A DNA stretch of 10,421 nucleotides from JBQCHF01 sp051953655 (GTDB lineage Bacteria; Actinomycetota; Actinomycetes; Motilibacterales; Motilibacteraceae): assembly GCA_051953655.1 (NCBI GenBank), contig JBQCIO010000061.1:1-10421 (forward strand), in the 5' to 3' direction. The translations under genes and the position numbers were made by a program. The notes beneath the pieces were generated by a model. It was not told where the DNA came from, did not search any database, and worked only from the letters and a program-made list of their open reading frames with translations. The first letter of the stretch is position 1; the number at the start of each line of letters is the position of its first letter. Below, one piece after another: positions 1 through 6,900 of the stretch.

Positions 1-2
1 GG

Positions 3-2876
3 CTCCTCGCCGAGGGGGCCGCCGTCGGGATCCACTGCATCTGCCTCGAGCGGCACCCGCGCGACCTCCCGGCGGAGTGCGGCGCGGTGGTGGATCTGGA
101 CGACAACGGCGAGCTGCTGCTGGCCAGCTCCGGCAGCATCCCCTCCCGGGCCCGCGCCGACCTCCCGCCGGCCGGCTGGCCGGTCCGGCTGGCACGGGCC
201 CTGGCCCCGCTGCGGGACGCCACCCCCGCCGACGACGTCGCCTCGCTGCCCACCAGCGTCCGGCTGCTCGACCTGCTCGCGGACGACCCCACCGACCCGG
301 CTCAGCTGCGGCGTCGGTGGGAGCAGAGCGACGGCGGGCTGGACGCCGTGATCGGAGCGGGTCTGCAGGGACCGCTGCACCTGGACCTGGCCGCGGAGGG
401 GCCGCACGCCCTGGTGGCCGGCACCACCGGCGCCGGCAAGTCCGAGCTGCTGCGCACCCTGGTCGCCTCGCTCGCCCTCTCGCACCCGCCCGAGGCGCTG
501 CAGCTGCTGCTGGTCGACTACAAGGGCGGGAGCGCCTTCGACGAGTGCGTCCGTCTACCGCACGTCAGCGGACTGGTGACCGACCTCGACGGTCACCTCA
601 CCGCCCGCGTGCTCGCGTCCCTGTCGGCCGAGCTGCGCCGCCGCGAGCGCGTGCTGCGCGCCGCGGGCGCCGCCGACATCGCCGCCTACGGACAGCTCGC
701 CTCGCTCGACGGCGGCCCGGTCCTGCCTCGTCTGGTGGTCGTGGTCGACGAGCTGGCGGCGCTGGTCGAGGAGCTGCCCGACTTCGTCAGCGGTCTGGTG
801 GGCGTGGCCCAGCGCGGCCGCAGCCTGGGCGTGCACCTCGTGCTCGCCACGCAGCGGCCGGCGGGAGTGGTCGGCCCGGACGTGCGGGCGAACACCGCCG
901 TCCGGATCGCGCTGCGGGTCACCGACCCGGCCGAGTCGGTCGACGTCGTCGACGTCCCCGACGCGGCACTGCTGCCGCGGTCCTCGCCCGGACGCGCCCT
1001 CCTGCGGACCGCCACCGGGGCAGCGGTCCCCTGGCAGGCCGCCCGCGTGTCCGGAGCCGCACCGGTGCGGCAGCAGAGCGATCCGGTCGTGCGCCGCATC
1101 GATGCGCCCGCGGCGGCGTCAGGCCGGTCCGGTGGTGGCAGCGGTCCGGCAGCCGGCCGCCACCCCTCGGCGCAGGCCACGGGCCAGCCGGAAGGGCTCC
1201 CGGCCGAGTGCCGCAGCGACCTGAGCAGGCTGGTCGACGCGGCCCGGAGCGCCACGACCCTGCGATCCGGACGGCTGCCGGCGCCCCCATGGCTCCCGCC
1301 CCTCCCCGACGTCGTCACCCTCGAGGCGCTGTCCGGGTGCAGCACTCCGGCCGAGCGGCCCGAGGGGTTCGTCCCGTTCGCCATGTCCGACGTCCCGTCG
1401 GAGCAGCTCCGTGCGGTGGCCGGCCGGCGGCTCGGGGGCCCGCACCTGGCGGTCACCGGGGGCCCGCGCAGCGGCCGGAGCAGCACCCTGCGCACCCTCG
1501 CGGTCGCGGCAGCCGGCACCTACGGCCCGGACCAGCTGCACCTCCATGTCGTGGAGGGCTCCGGTCAGGCGCTGCGCTCGCTCGGCGCGCTGCCGCACAC
1601 CGGCACCGTCGTCGGCCGCGACGACCCGGCCCGCCTCGACCGGCTGGTCCGACACCTGCTCGACGAGGTCGCCCGTCGACAGACCCTGCTCGCCGCCGCC
1701 GAGCTGTCGTCCCTGCCGGGTGGCCCCCCGCAGGAGCAGCCGCCCAGCGCGACGCCGTTCTCGTCGGAGCCACCGCCGTGGATCCTGCTGCTCCTGGACG
1801 GCTGGGAGGGCGTCGCGGACGCGCTCGACGGCGTCGACCACGGCCGCGGCCTGGACGACCTGCTCCGGCTGCTGCGCGAAGGCCCGGCGGTCGGAATCAC
1901 CGCGGTCGTCACCGGTGAACGCCAGGTGGTGATGGGCCGGGTCGCCTCACTGCTCCCGCACCGGCTCGTGCTGCGCCCCGCGGACGTCGCCGACGCGGCA
2001 CTGGCCGGGCTCAGCCCGCGCGAGCTGCCCGAACGCATGCCGCCCGGGCGCGGCATGCTCATCGCGGGCAGCAGCGACGGCGGCAGTGTGGAGGTGCAGG
2101 TCGCGCTCCCCGCCGCGGACCCTTCGCTCCCCGCACAGCTGGCCGCTGTGGCGGCGGTGGCCGCGCGGTGGGCTCCGCCCGCGACGCACGTCCCCCTGCG
2201 GCTGGTGCCGCTGCCCGCGTCCGTCGCTCGCAGTCAGCTGCCCGCGCCGACACCGGAGGAGCCGGCGATCCCGCTCGGGCTCGCCGGCGACGAGGCCAGG
2301 CCGTTCGCCGTGGCGCTGGCCGGCGACCCGGTCCTGCTGGTGGCCGGGCCACCCGGCAGCGGCCGCACGACCGCGCTCGCCACGCTGGGGCTGGGAGCCG
2401 CCCAGGTCGCTGCCCGGGTGCTCGCGCTGGCCGGGCCGCGCTCGGCTCTCGCCGAGGCGCTCAAGCACTGTCCTGCCGCGGAGCTGCTCCCGCCGCAGGA
2501 CGCCGACGGCCTGGCCCGCCGGCTCGCCGACCTCGCCGCCCGGCCGGAGCCGGCCGTGCTGCTGGTCGACGACGTCGAGCGCCTGGAGTCCACGCCGGTC
2601 GAACCGGTGCTCCTCGCCCTGCTGGAGCGGGTGGCCGCCGATCCGGCCCCCCTCGCCGTGGTGGCCGCCGGGAACGCCGACGCGCTGGCCACCGCCTTCC
2701 GCGGCATCGCCCCGGCACTGCGCCGTCACCGCGCCGGGCTGCTGCTGCGGCCCAGCGGCGGCCTCGACGCCGACCTGCTCGGCACCCGCATCCCCCGGCT
2801 CGACGCCGCACCTCCCGGCCGCGGCGTGCTCGTGCTAGGCGGCAGGACCAGCGTCGTCCAGGTGGCGCTGCCGTGA
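3..2876 (+). CDS. FtsK/SpoIIIE-family (EccC-like) triple-ATPase protein, 5' truncated
   Basis: The frame is open from the left edge, so the start and any N-terminal domain lie outside; 957 codons are visible. Residues are numbered from the Met codon at 87, which is internal. Three P-loop domains follow one another. ATPase 1 has Walker A GTTGAGKS (112-119), the family signature LLLVDYKGGSAF, Walker B VVVVDE (D221-E222) and LATQRP. ATPase 2 has a degenerate P-loop, GGPRSGRS (458-465), and LLLLD ending at D571. ATPase 3 has GPPGSGRT (754-761) and LLVDD (D828-D829). A Pro/Ala/Gly/Ser-rich linker (about 330-375) separates domains 1 and 2. Three chained FtsK-type ATPases are typical of EccC, the membrane motor of type VII (ESX/WXG100) secretion; single-motor chromosome translocases of the FtsK type lack this layout. 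The Lys-to-Arg changes suggest that domain 1 is the main hydrolytic motor. No WXG100 or other ESX gene follows, so the substrate is unknown. Confidence 0.9.
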   Translation, partial: LLAEGAAVGIHCICLERHPRDLPAECGAVVDLDDNGELLLASSGSIPSRARADLPPAGWPVRLARALAPLRDATPADDVASLPTSVRLLDLLADDPTDPAQLRRRWEQSDGGLDAVIGAGLQGPLHLDLAAEGPHALVAGTTGAGKSELLRTLVASLALSHPPEALQLLLVDYKGGSAFDECVRLPHVSGLVTDLDGHLTARVLASLSAELRRRERVLRAAGAADIAAYGQLASLDGGPVLPRLVVVVDELAALVEELPDFVSGLVGVAQRGRSLGVHLVLATQRPAGVVGPDVRANTAVRIALRVTDPAESVDVVDVPDAALLPRSSPGRALLRTATGAAVPWQAARVSGAAPVRQQSDPVVRRIDAPAAASGRSGGGSGPAAGRHPSAQATGQPEGLPAECRSDLSRLVDAARSATTLRSGRLPAPPWLPPLPDVVTLEALSGCSTPAERPEGFVPFAMSDVPSEQLRAVAGRRLGGPHLAVTGGPRSGRSSTLRTLAVAAAGTYGPDQLHLHVVEGSGQALRSLGALPHTGTVVGRDDPARLDRLVRHLLDEVARRQTLLAAAELSSLPGGPPQEQPPSATPFSSEPPPWILLLLDGWEGVADALDGVDHGRGLDDLLRLLREGPAVGITAVVTGERQVVMGRVASLLPHRLVLRPADVADAALAGLSPRELPERMPPGRGMLIAGSSDGGSVEVQVALPAADPSLPAQLAAVAAVAARWAPPATHVPLRLVPLPASVARSQLPAPTPEEPAIPLGLAGDEARPFAVALAGDPVLLVAGPPGSGRTTALATLGLGAAQVAARVLALAGPRSALAEALKHCPAAELLPPQDADGLARRLADLAARPEPAVLLVDDVERLESTPVEPVLLALLERVAADPAPLAVVAAGNADALATAFRGIAPALRRHRAGLLLRPSGGLDADLLGTRIPRLDAAPPGRGVLVLGGRTSVVQVALP

Positions 2877-2882
2877 ACGTCG

Positions 2883-2920
2883 CGACCGCCCCCTCGGTGC
2901 CGGGAGGCCCCGGTCGGGGC
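2883..2920. terminator. Hairpin cluster between convergent genes (candidate bidirectional terminator)
   Basis: The 44-base gap between the stops of the FtsK-like gene and the S51-like gene is packed with overlapping inverted repeats: CGACCG (2883-2888) with CGGTCG (2911-2916), CCGGG (2900-2904) with CCCGG (2909-2913), and GCCCC (2907-2911) with GGGGC (2916-2920). These are mutually exclusive folds with no T-tract. Such U-less hairpins are common at actinobacterial gene ends, but GC-rich DNA forms them easily by chance. Confidence 0.4.
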
Positions 2921-3676
2921 TCAGCCCGGCAGCACGCCCGGAACCCGCTGCCCGGCCGCGAACGAGCGCACCACCGCGCCGCCGTCGGCAGCCGGCTGCA
3001 CGAGGTGCGCCCGGCCGGTCCCGCCCACCCCGGCCACCCCGCCCCGCACGGTGAGCAGCGCCCCCTCGTCGAGGGCGACCCCGGCGGGGACGAGCCCGGC
3101 CGCCACGGCGGCCACGAGCCGGCCGAGGGTCCCCCACTGGGCGGCGTGCACATCGACGGCGAAGGGCACGAACCCCAGACCGGCCACCGGCTCGACCTCC
3201 TCGAGGTCCTCCGCAGCGTCCTCCGGGCACACCGGCCGGCCCTCGTGCAGCCAGCCACCGACCACGGCCCGCTCGGCCGCCACGGCGGCGCCGGCCGAGA
3301 AGCCCGCATACGGACGGCGCCCCTCGGCGAGCCAGCCACGCAGCGCCTCGGCCGCCGGCGCCAGCGCGGCGGCGTAGGCCGGGGTGAGGCCGCCGCAGAC
3401 CAGCAGCGCGTCGGCCGCCGGCAGCGCGCCGACGTCGAGGCGGCCGCCCTCCGGGACGAGCACCGGCACCGGCGCGCAGGGACCGGTCGCCTCCAGCGCG
3501 CCCTGCCACCGGGCGAACTGCTCGGGGCCGTCGCCCTCGTCCAGCACCAGGCAGGCGACGGTCGGCTCGGCGCCGTCGCGGGCGGCCGCGGCGAGGAACG
3601 GCCCGTAGACCAGCTCGCGGGCGGCCTCGCTCCAGCCGCCGCCGATGAGGAACAGGTCGAACGCGTCCACGGCCAT
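2921..3676 (-). CDS. Class-I glutamine-amidotransferase-like / peptidase S51-type protein
   Basis: A 251-aa protein with no signal peptide or membrane segment. It opens with the beta-strand/glycine-loop DLFLIGGGW and has CGGLTPAY mid-chain. The nucleophile-elbow motif GFSAGA places the likely catalytic Ser at residue 127, with D175-V-H177 as possible remaining catalytic residues. LDEGALL near the C-terminus resembles the closing part of cyanophycinase/dipeptidase E relatives. The family hydrolyses Asp-containing dipeptides or cyanophycin, but many actinobacterial members are uncharacterised, so no substrate is assigned. The ATG at 3676 is preferred: GGAG lies 9 bases upstream, and the protein then begins directly at the first core strand. 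An in-frame ATG at 3736 would add 20 charged residues with no homology-like features. It is divergent from the acetyltransferase gene and convergent with the FtsK-like gene, so probably monocistronic. Confidence 0.75.
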   Translation of the reverse strand: MAVDAFDLFLIGGGWSEAARELVYGPFLAAAARDGAEPTVACLVLDEGDGPEQFARWQGALEATGPCAPVPVLVPEGGRLDVGALPAADALLVCGGLTPAYAAALAPAAEALRGWLAEGRRPYAGFSAGAAVAAERAVVGGWLHEGRPVCPEDAAEDLEEVEPVAGLGFVPFAVDVHAAQWGTLGRLVAAVAAGLVPAGVALDEGALLTVRGGVAGVGGTGRAHLVQPAADGGAVVRSFAAGQRVPGVLPG

Positions 3677-3781
3677 GCCTTCCAGCTCCAGATCCCGTCC
3701 CCGCGCCACCGGCACCCGACCGGAGCGGCCGAGCATGCCGCACCCGCCGGGCCGGGGCGGGCCGTTTCGGTGGCGGCCGCG

Positions 3782-3795
3782 TAGCCTCACGCCGG
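3782..3795 (+). promoter_or_regulatory. Leaderless promoter of the GNAT gene (-10 TAGCCT, TSS at the GTG)
   Basis: TAGCCT (3782-3787) fits the actinobacterial -10 TANNNT. Seven bases separate it from GTG at 3795, so transcription would start at or next to the G of the start codon. No Shine-Dalgarno precedes the GTG, and no convincing -35 is seen. The same geometry recurs at three other genes in the window. Confidence 0.6.
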
Positions 3796-4370
3796 TGTCC
3801 GCCCCCGCGATCCCCCCGGTGATCCGCCCCGCCCGCCCCGACGACGTGTCGGAGATCCTCACCATGGTCCGCGAGCTCGCGGAGTACGAGCGCGAGCCCG
3901 ACGCCGTCCAGGCCACGGAGGAGCAGCTGCGCGCCGCGCTGTTCGGCGAGCACCCCGCCGTGTTCGCCCACGTGGTGGAGCACCCCGGCGCCGAGGGACG
4001 GGACGCAGGCCGGCTGGCCGGATTCGCCCTGTGGTTCCGCAACTTCTCCACCTGGCTGGGCCGGCACGGGGTCTACCTGGAGGACCTCTACGTCCGTCCC
4101 GAGCACCGCGGGCGCGGCTACGGCAAGGCGCTGCTGCAGACGCTCGCGCAGGTCTGCGTGGACAACGGCTACGGCCGGCTGGAGTGGTGGGTGCTCGACT
4201 GGAACGAGAGCGCCATCGGCTTCTACCGCTCCCTCGGCGCGGAGCCGATGGACGAGTGGACCACCTTCCGGATCACCGGCCAGGCGCTGCAGGACCTGGC
4301 CGCCGTCCCGGGCCGGGAGGGCATCGACACGGCCATCGACACCGGCACCGAGGCAGGGAGGACCGCATGA
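3795..4370 (+). CDS. GNAT-family N-acetyltransferase (SSAT/thialysine-like)
   Basis: A 191-aa cytoplasmic enzyme expected to transfer acetyl from acetyl-CoA to an amine. The N-terminal strand VIRPARPDDVSEILTMVREL is the usual GNAT beginning. The acetyl-CoA pyrophosphate loop is RGRGYG at residues 105-110, after EDLYVRPEH. EWWVLDWNESAIGFYRSLGA (from residue 130) closely matches the spermidine/spermine and thialysine acetyltransferase subgroup, with Tyr144 the probable general acid. A polyamine or lysine analogue is therefore the best substrate guess, not proven. GTG at 3795 is chosen because a -10 element ends 7 bases before it and the GNAT fold starts a few residues later; upstream codons in this frame read as low-complexity Arg/Pro/Ser. 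The stop overlaps the cupin start by 4 bases (ATGA), indicating translational coupling. Confidence 0.9.
   Translation: MSAPAIPPVIRPARPDDVSEILTMVRELAEYEREPDAVQATEEQLRAALFGEHPAVFAHVVEHPGAEGRDAGRLAGFALWFRNFSTWLGRHGVYLEDLYVRPEHRGRGYGKALLQTLAQVCVDNGYGRLEWWVLDWNESAIGFYRSLGAEPMDEWTTFRITGQALQDLAAVPGREGIDTAIDTGTEAGRTA
4355..4362 (+). promoter_or_regulatory. Ribosome binding site of the cupin gene
   Basis: AGGGAGGA lies inside the end of the acetyltransferase gene, four bases before the ATG at 4367. It is a strong Shine-Dalgarno and supports this start over longer in-frame alternatives. Confidence 0.8.
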
Positions 4371-4729
4371 ACCACGAGGTGCTCGACGTGGCCGCCGAGG
4401 CGGCCGGCCTGGACGGCCCCTGGTCCCCGCTCACCCTGGCCACGGTGAACGACTACGACGTGCGGGTCTTCCGGGCGCAGGGCGCGTTCGACCGGCACAC
4501 GCACTCCGACACCGACGAGCTGTTCCTCGTGCTGCGGGGCCGGCTCACCATCCGCTACGACGACGGCGAGGTCGTGCTCGGCCCCGGCCAGCTGCACGTC
4601 GTGCCCCGCGGCACCCCGCACCAGCCGGTCGCCGAGGAGGGCGCCGAGGCGCTGCTGCTCGAGCCCAGCGCCACGGTGAACACCGGCGACGAGGGCGGTC
4701 CGCGCACGGCCGCCCGCCGGGTCCGCTGA
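4367..4729 (+). CDS. Small single-domain cupin protein
   Basis: A 120-aa conserved-barrel (Cupin_2) protein. Cupin motif 1 is seen as H44-T-H46 with E51 inside GAFDRHTHSDTDELFLVLRG. Motif 2 is GPGQLHVVPRGTPHQP with H85. Together these give the usual 3-His/1-Glu metal site, so a divalent metal (Fe, Mn, Zn or Ni) is likely bound. The ending SATVNTGDEGG occurs in the mannose-6-phosphate-isomerase-like stand-alone cupins. Enzymes of this size range from isomerases to dioxygenases and sensors, so no reaction is assigned. It is co-transcribed with the acetyltransferase through the ATGA overlap, and the two may act in one amine- or sugar-modifying step, which is an inference from coupling only. Confidence 0.85.
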   Translation: MNHEVLDVAAEAAGLDGPWSPLTLATVNDYDVRVFRAQGAFDRHTHSDTDELFLVLRGRLTIRYDDGEVVLGPGQLHVVPRGTPHQPVAEEGAEALLLEPSATVNTGDEGGPRTAARRVR

Positions 4730-4751
4730 GGCGGGCCGCCAGCACGGAGCG

Positions 4752-4768
4752 GGGCGGTCGTTCCGCCC
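4752..4768 (+). terminator. Short hairpin after the cupin gene
   Basis: GGGCGG (4752-4757) and CCGCCC (4763-4768) form a perfect 6-bp stem with loop TCGTT, 22 bases after the cupin stop. There is no T-tract. It is a plausible end of the GNAT-cupin transcript, but weak on its own. Confidence 0.4.
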
Positions 4769-4865
4769 GGGCCGTTGCCGGGTCACGAGCGCCCATGCGG
4801 ACTGAACGGGCCGGACTACCCCGCGGCGCGGCGTTGACGCGTGGAGCGGGCCGGTCGCGCGGGGC

Positions 4866-4874
4866 GGGTACGTT
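4866..4874 (+). promoter_or_regulatory. Tentative promoter element for rsbW-sigF
   Basis: In the 243-base gap before the anti-sigma gene, GGGTAC (4866-4871) matches the -10 used by SigF/SigB-type factors (GGGTA[CT]), overlapping a TANNNT word, TACGTT (4869-4874). A GTTT-like -35 at the required 14-17 base spacing is missing, and TTGACG (4834-4839) is too far away. Autoregulation by SigF is usual in this family, so the site is worth listing, at low confidence. The rest of the gap shows no gene. Confidence 0.25.
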
Positions 4875-4960
4875 TGGGCCTCGGGGCGCGCGGGGGACAG
4901 TGGCGGCAGGGCGTACGGACGCCCGGCGACCAGTCCCTGCGGCGGGAGCGCCCCGGGGAC

Positions 4961-4968
4961 GGAAGGAG
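4961..4968 (+). promoter_or_regulatory. Ribosome binding site of the anti-sigma factor gene
   Basis: GGAAGGAG ends four bases before the GTG at 4973. It decides this start against the longer in-frame opening at 4841, whose extra residues are unlike the family. Confidence 0.85.
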
Positions 4969-4972
4969 CAGC

Positions 4973-5434
4973 GTGAGCGAGACCACCGCGACGGCGGCCG
5001 GGCAGGCCGCCGGCGGCGGACCGGCGCAGGACCGCGTCGAGGTCCGGCTGCCAGCGGCGAGCGCGTACCTCTCGGTGCTGCGCACGGCGACGGCCGGCCT
5101 CGCCGCCCGCCTCGACTTCACCCTCGACGAGATCGAGGACCTCCGCATCGCCGTCGACGAGGCCTGCGCGATGCTCCTGCCGCAGGCGGTCGAGGGCGAG
5201 CCGCTCACCTGCACCTTCGAGCTCGGCGACGCGTCCGGCGCGGACGTGCTGGCGCTCACCGTCTCGGTGCCGACCCGCGCGGCGCGGCTGCCCGAGCGCG
5301 ACACCTTCGCCTGGACCGTGCTCAGCGCGCTGGCCGGCGACGTCGACGCCGGCACCACCGACAGCCCCGGCGACGACGCGCCGGGCACGGTGTGGATCTC
5401 GCTGCGCAAGCACCGTGGGGCGGGTGGCGCGTGA
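4973..5434 (+). CDS. rsbW: Anti-sigma factor, RsbW/UsfX-type GHKL-fold protein
   Basis: A 153-aa cytoplasmic protein expected to bind and hold SigF, encoded immediately downstream with a GTGA overlap. After about 20 low-complexity residues the fold starts at RVEVRLPAASAYLSVLRTAT. EDLRIAVDEACAMLL (D62-E63) corresponds to the N-box helix, and DTFAWTVLSALAGDV to the C-terminal helix seen in mycobacterial UsfX. The canonical N-box Asn is replaced by Met67, and no DxGxG or GLGL lid motifs are visible, so the SpoIIAB/RsbW kinase chemistry is probably lost, as appears true of UsfX. Release of SigF would then rely on anti-anti-sigma partners, none of which is encoded in the window. Identity as the SigF partner is strong from position and sequence. 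Confidence 0.88.
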   Translation: MSETTATAAGQAAGGGPAQDRVEVRLPAASAYLSVLRTATAGLAARLDFTLDEIEDLRIAVDEACAMLLPQAVEGEPLTCTFELGDASGADVLALTVSVPTRAARLPERDTFAWTVLSALAGDVDAGTTDSPGDDAPGTVWISLRKHRGAGGA

Positions 5435-6204
5435 GCGGCATCGGCGTCGACCGCGAGCGGACCAAGGAGCTCTTCGCCCAGCTGCAGGAGCTGCCCGAGG
5501 GCTCGCCCGAGCGGCAGCGGCTGCGCGACGCGCTGGTCGAGCAGCACCTCGCCCTCGTCGAGCACCTGGCCCGCCGCTTCCGCAACCGCGGCGAGCAGTA
5601 CGACGACCTGGTGCAGGTGGGCACCATCGGGCTGATCAAGTCCGTGGACCGCTTCGACGTCGAGCGCGGCGTCGAGTTCTCCACCTACGCCACGCCCACC
5701 ATCGTGGGTGAGATCAAGCGGCACTTCCGCGACAAGGGCTGGGCGGTGCGGGTGCCGCGACGGCTGCAGGAGCTGCGCCTCGCGCTCACCACGGCCACCA
5801 GCGAGCTGTCCCAGCGCAACGGGCGCTCCCCCACGGTGGCCGAGCTCGCCGCCCACCTGAACCTGTCCGAGGAGGAGATCCTCGAGGGCCTGGAGTCGGC
5901 CAACGCCTACTCCACGCTCAGCCTCGACGCCGGCGACCAGGGCGGCGACGAGGAGGGCGTGGCCGTCGTCGACACCCTCGGGGTGGAGGACGAGGGCCTC
6001 GAGGGCGTCGAGTACCGCGAGTCGCTCAAGCCGCTGCTCGAGCGCCTGCCCGCGCGCGAGAAGAAGATCCTCATGCTGCGGTTCTTCCGGAACATGACGC
6101 AGTCCGAGATCGCCCGCGAGGTCGGGATCAGCCAGATGCACGTGAGCCGGCTGCTGGCCCGCACCCTCGCCCAGCTGCGCGAGGGCCTGCTCGTCGAGGA
6201 GTAG
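5431..6204 (+). CDS. sigF: RNA polymerase sigma factor, SigF/SigB/SigG family
   Basis: A 257-aa alternative sigma-70 factor, the usual length for this stress/sporulation group. Region 2 spans about residues 40-110: YDDLVQVGTIGLIKSVDRFD begins at Y57 (core RNA polymerase binding) and leads into FSTYATPTIVGEIKRHFRDK, the -10 recognition part. Region 3 follows from RVPRRLQELR through PTVAELAAHLNLSEEEI. Region 4.2 is the helix-turn-helix MTQSEIAREVGISQMHVSRL from residue 222, which reads the -35. No region 1.1 is present, as expected. The GTG start at 5431 overlaps the anti-sigma stop by four bases, so both are translated together at matched levels. Free SigF would direct general-stress or stationary-phase genes; the exact regulon here is unknown. 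Confidence 0.93.
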   Translation: MSGIGVDRERTKELFAQLQELPEGSPERQRLRDALVEQHLALVEHLARRFRNRGEQYDDLVQVGTIGLIKSVDRFDVERGVEFSTYATPTIVGEIKRHFRDKGWAVRVPRRLQELRLALTTATSELSQRNGRSPTVAELAAHLNLSEEEILEGLESANAYSTLSLDAGDQGGDEEGVAVVDTLGVEDEGLEGVEYRESLKPLLERLPAREKKILMLRFFRNMTQSEIAREVGISQMHVSRLLARTLAQLREGLLVEE

Positions 6205-6226
6205 CGCTCCCACCACAGCGACCACC

Positions 6227-6264
6227 GGGCGCCGCCCGCCGTGACCTCACGGCGAGCGGCGCCC
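6227..6264. terminator. Bidirectional hairpin terminator between sigF and the membrane protein gene
   Basis: GGGCGCCGC (6227-6235) pairs perfectly with GCGGCGCCC (6256-6264). After one C-A mismatch, CGCCGT (6237-6242) pairs with ACGGCG (6249-6254) around loop GACCTC. This gives a 38-base two-part stem, 22 bases past the sigF stop and 51 bases beyond the stop of the convergent gene. A short T run (CTTTC) follows on the plus side. It can serve both strands. Confidence 0.8.
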
Positions 6265-6315
6265 AGTGCTTTCAGGGGTCGCGCCGTTCGCGCGGACGTG
6301 CAGGGGACCGCCGGC

Positions 6316-6786
6316 TCAGCGGCCGAGGGCCTCGCGGGTGCTGGGCGCGAACAGGCCGACGAGCCCCACGACCACGCCGACGGCGAGCGGGATCCCGCCG
6401 AGCCAGAAGTGGGCGCTGAGCATGTACCAGGCGATGGCGACGCCGATGAGCTGCGCGGTCACCCCGGCCCCGGCGGCCCAGCCGTGCCGGCGCCACAGCG
6501 CCCAGCCCACCGCGCACAGCGCCACCGCGACGAGGGCCAGGAAGGTGGCCGAGCCGGTGGCGACGTCGCGGTGCTCCGGGGTCGACACCACCGTCTCGAC
6601 CACGAGGAACAGCGCGTAGGCCAGCAGCGCCAGCCCCTCCAGTCCGACCACGGCCGCGGCGGCCACCAGCCAGCCGGGCCGCGCCGGCGGGGCTCCGTGG
6701 TGGGCAGCGGCGTCGGCGGGCGGGCCGCCGGGGACGCCGGCGGGGCGCGTGTCCCGGCGGTCGGGGCGGCGGGGCGAGGAGGCCAT
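6316..6786 (-). CDS. Four-helix integral membrane protein of unknown function
   Basis: A 156-aa protein that I cannot assign to a named family. The first 38 residues are hydrophilic and rich in Pro, Ala and Arg, likely cytoplasmic. Four hydrophobic stretches follow at about 39-66, 79-98, 104-123 and 128-147, separated by short loops, one carrying WRRHG. It ends in LFAPSTREALGR, a short charged tail. No catalytic or ligand motif is evident. It is convergent with sigF and divergent from the lipid kinase gene. The ATG at 6786 is used rather than the in-frame GTG at 6795, because TATCGT ends seven bases before this ATG and overlaps that GTG. Confidence 0.75.
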   Translation of the reverse strand: MASSPRRPDRRDTRPAGVPGGPPADAAAHHGAPPARPGWLVAAAAVVGLEGLALLAYALFLVVETVVSTPEHRDVATGSATFLALVAVALCAVGWALWRRHGWAAGAGVTAQLIGVAIAWYMLSAHFWLGGIPLAVGVVVGLVGLFAPSTREALGR

Positions 6787-6799
6787 CGACGCCACGATA
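6786..6799 (-). promoter_or_regulatory. Leaderless promoter of the membrane protein gene (-10 TATCGT)
   Basis: Read on the minus strand, TATCGT occupies 6799-6794, followed by GGCGTCG and then ATG at 6786. The seven-base gap equals that at the GNAT and pdtaS genes. No Shine-Dalgarno is present. The inverted repeat at 6817-6836 would cover the -35 region. Confidence 0.6.
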
Positions 6800-6816
6800 G
6801 GGCGCGGGCCGGTGCG

Positions 6817-6836
6817 GCACCCGCCGGGCCGGGTGC
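6817..6836. repeat. Inverted repeat in the divergent promoter region
   Basis: GCACCCG (6817-6823) and CGGGTGC (6830-6836) are perfect 7-base arms with a 6-base spacer. They lie where the -35 of the minus-strand membrane protein gene would be, and about 65-85 bases before the lipid kinase start. A separate 10-base palindrome, CCGTCGACGG, sits at 6846-6855. Either could bind a regulator of the divergent pair; chance in GC-rich DNA is the alternative. Confidence 0.3.
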
Positions 6837-6887
6837 AGCGAGACGCCGTCGACGGGCCTGTCGCTCGGCCTGCGCCGCCAGGCTGGG

Positions 6888-6900
6888 TAATGTTCCGCCA
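6888..6900 (+). promoter_or_regulatory. Leaderless promoter of the lipid kinase gene (-10 TAATGT)
   Basis: TAATGT (6888-6893) is a TANNNT -10 box and the ATG follows after six bases at 6900, so the transcript would begin at the A of the start codon. No purine-rich Shine-Dalgarno precedes the ATG. A -35 is not obvious. Confidence 0.65.

Noticed and set aside
77..1918. 613-aa plus-strand frame inside the FtsK-like gene
   Set aside because: It is almost entirely Arg/Ala/Gly/Pro and overlaps a frame with intact Walker motifs.
3645..3794. 50-codon N-terminal extension of the acetyltransferase
   Set aside because: It overlaps the start of the divergent S51-like gene, is rich in Ser, Arg and Pro, and would include the leaderless promoter.
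4833..4871. Full SigF-type -35/-10 promoter before rsbW
   Set aside because: GGGTAC is a good -10, but GTTGAC is 27 bases upstream of it, far beyond the 14-17 base spacing of this sigma family, so only a tentative -10 is listed.
4816..6225. 469-aa minus-strand frame opposite rsbW-sigF
   Set aside because: It is antisense to two well-supported genes and has no recognisable domain.
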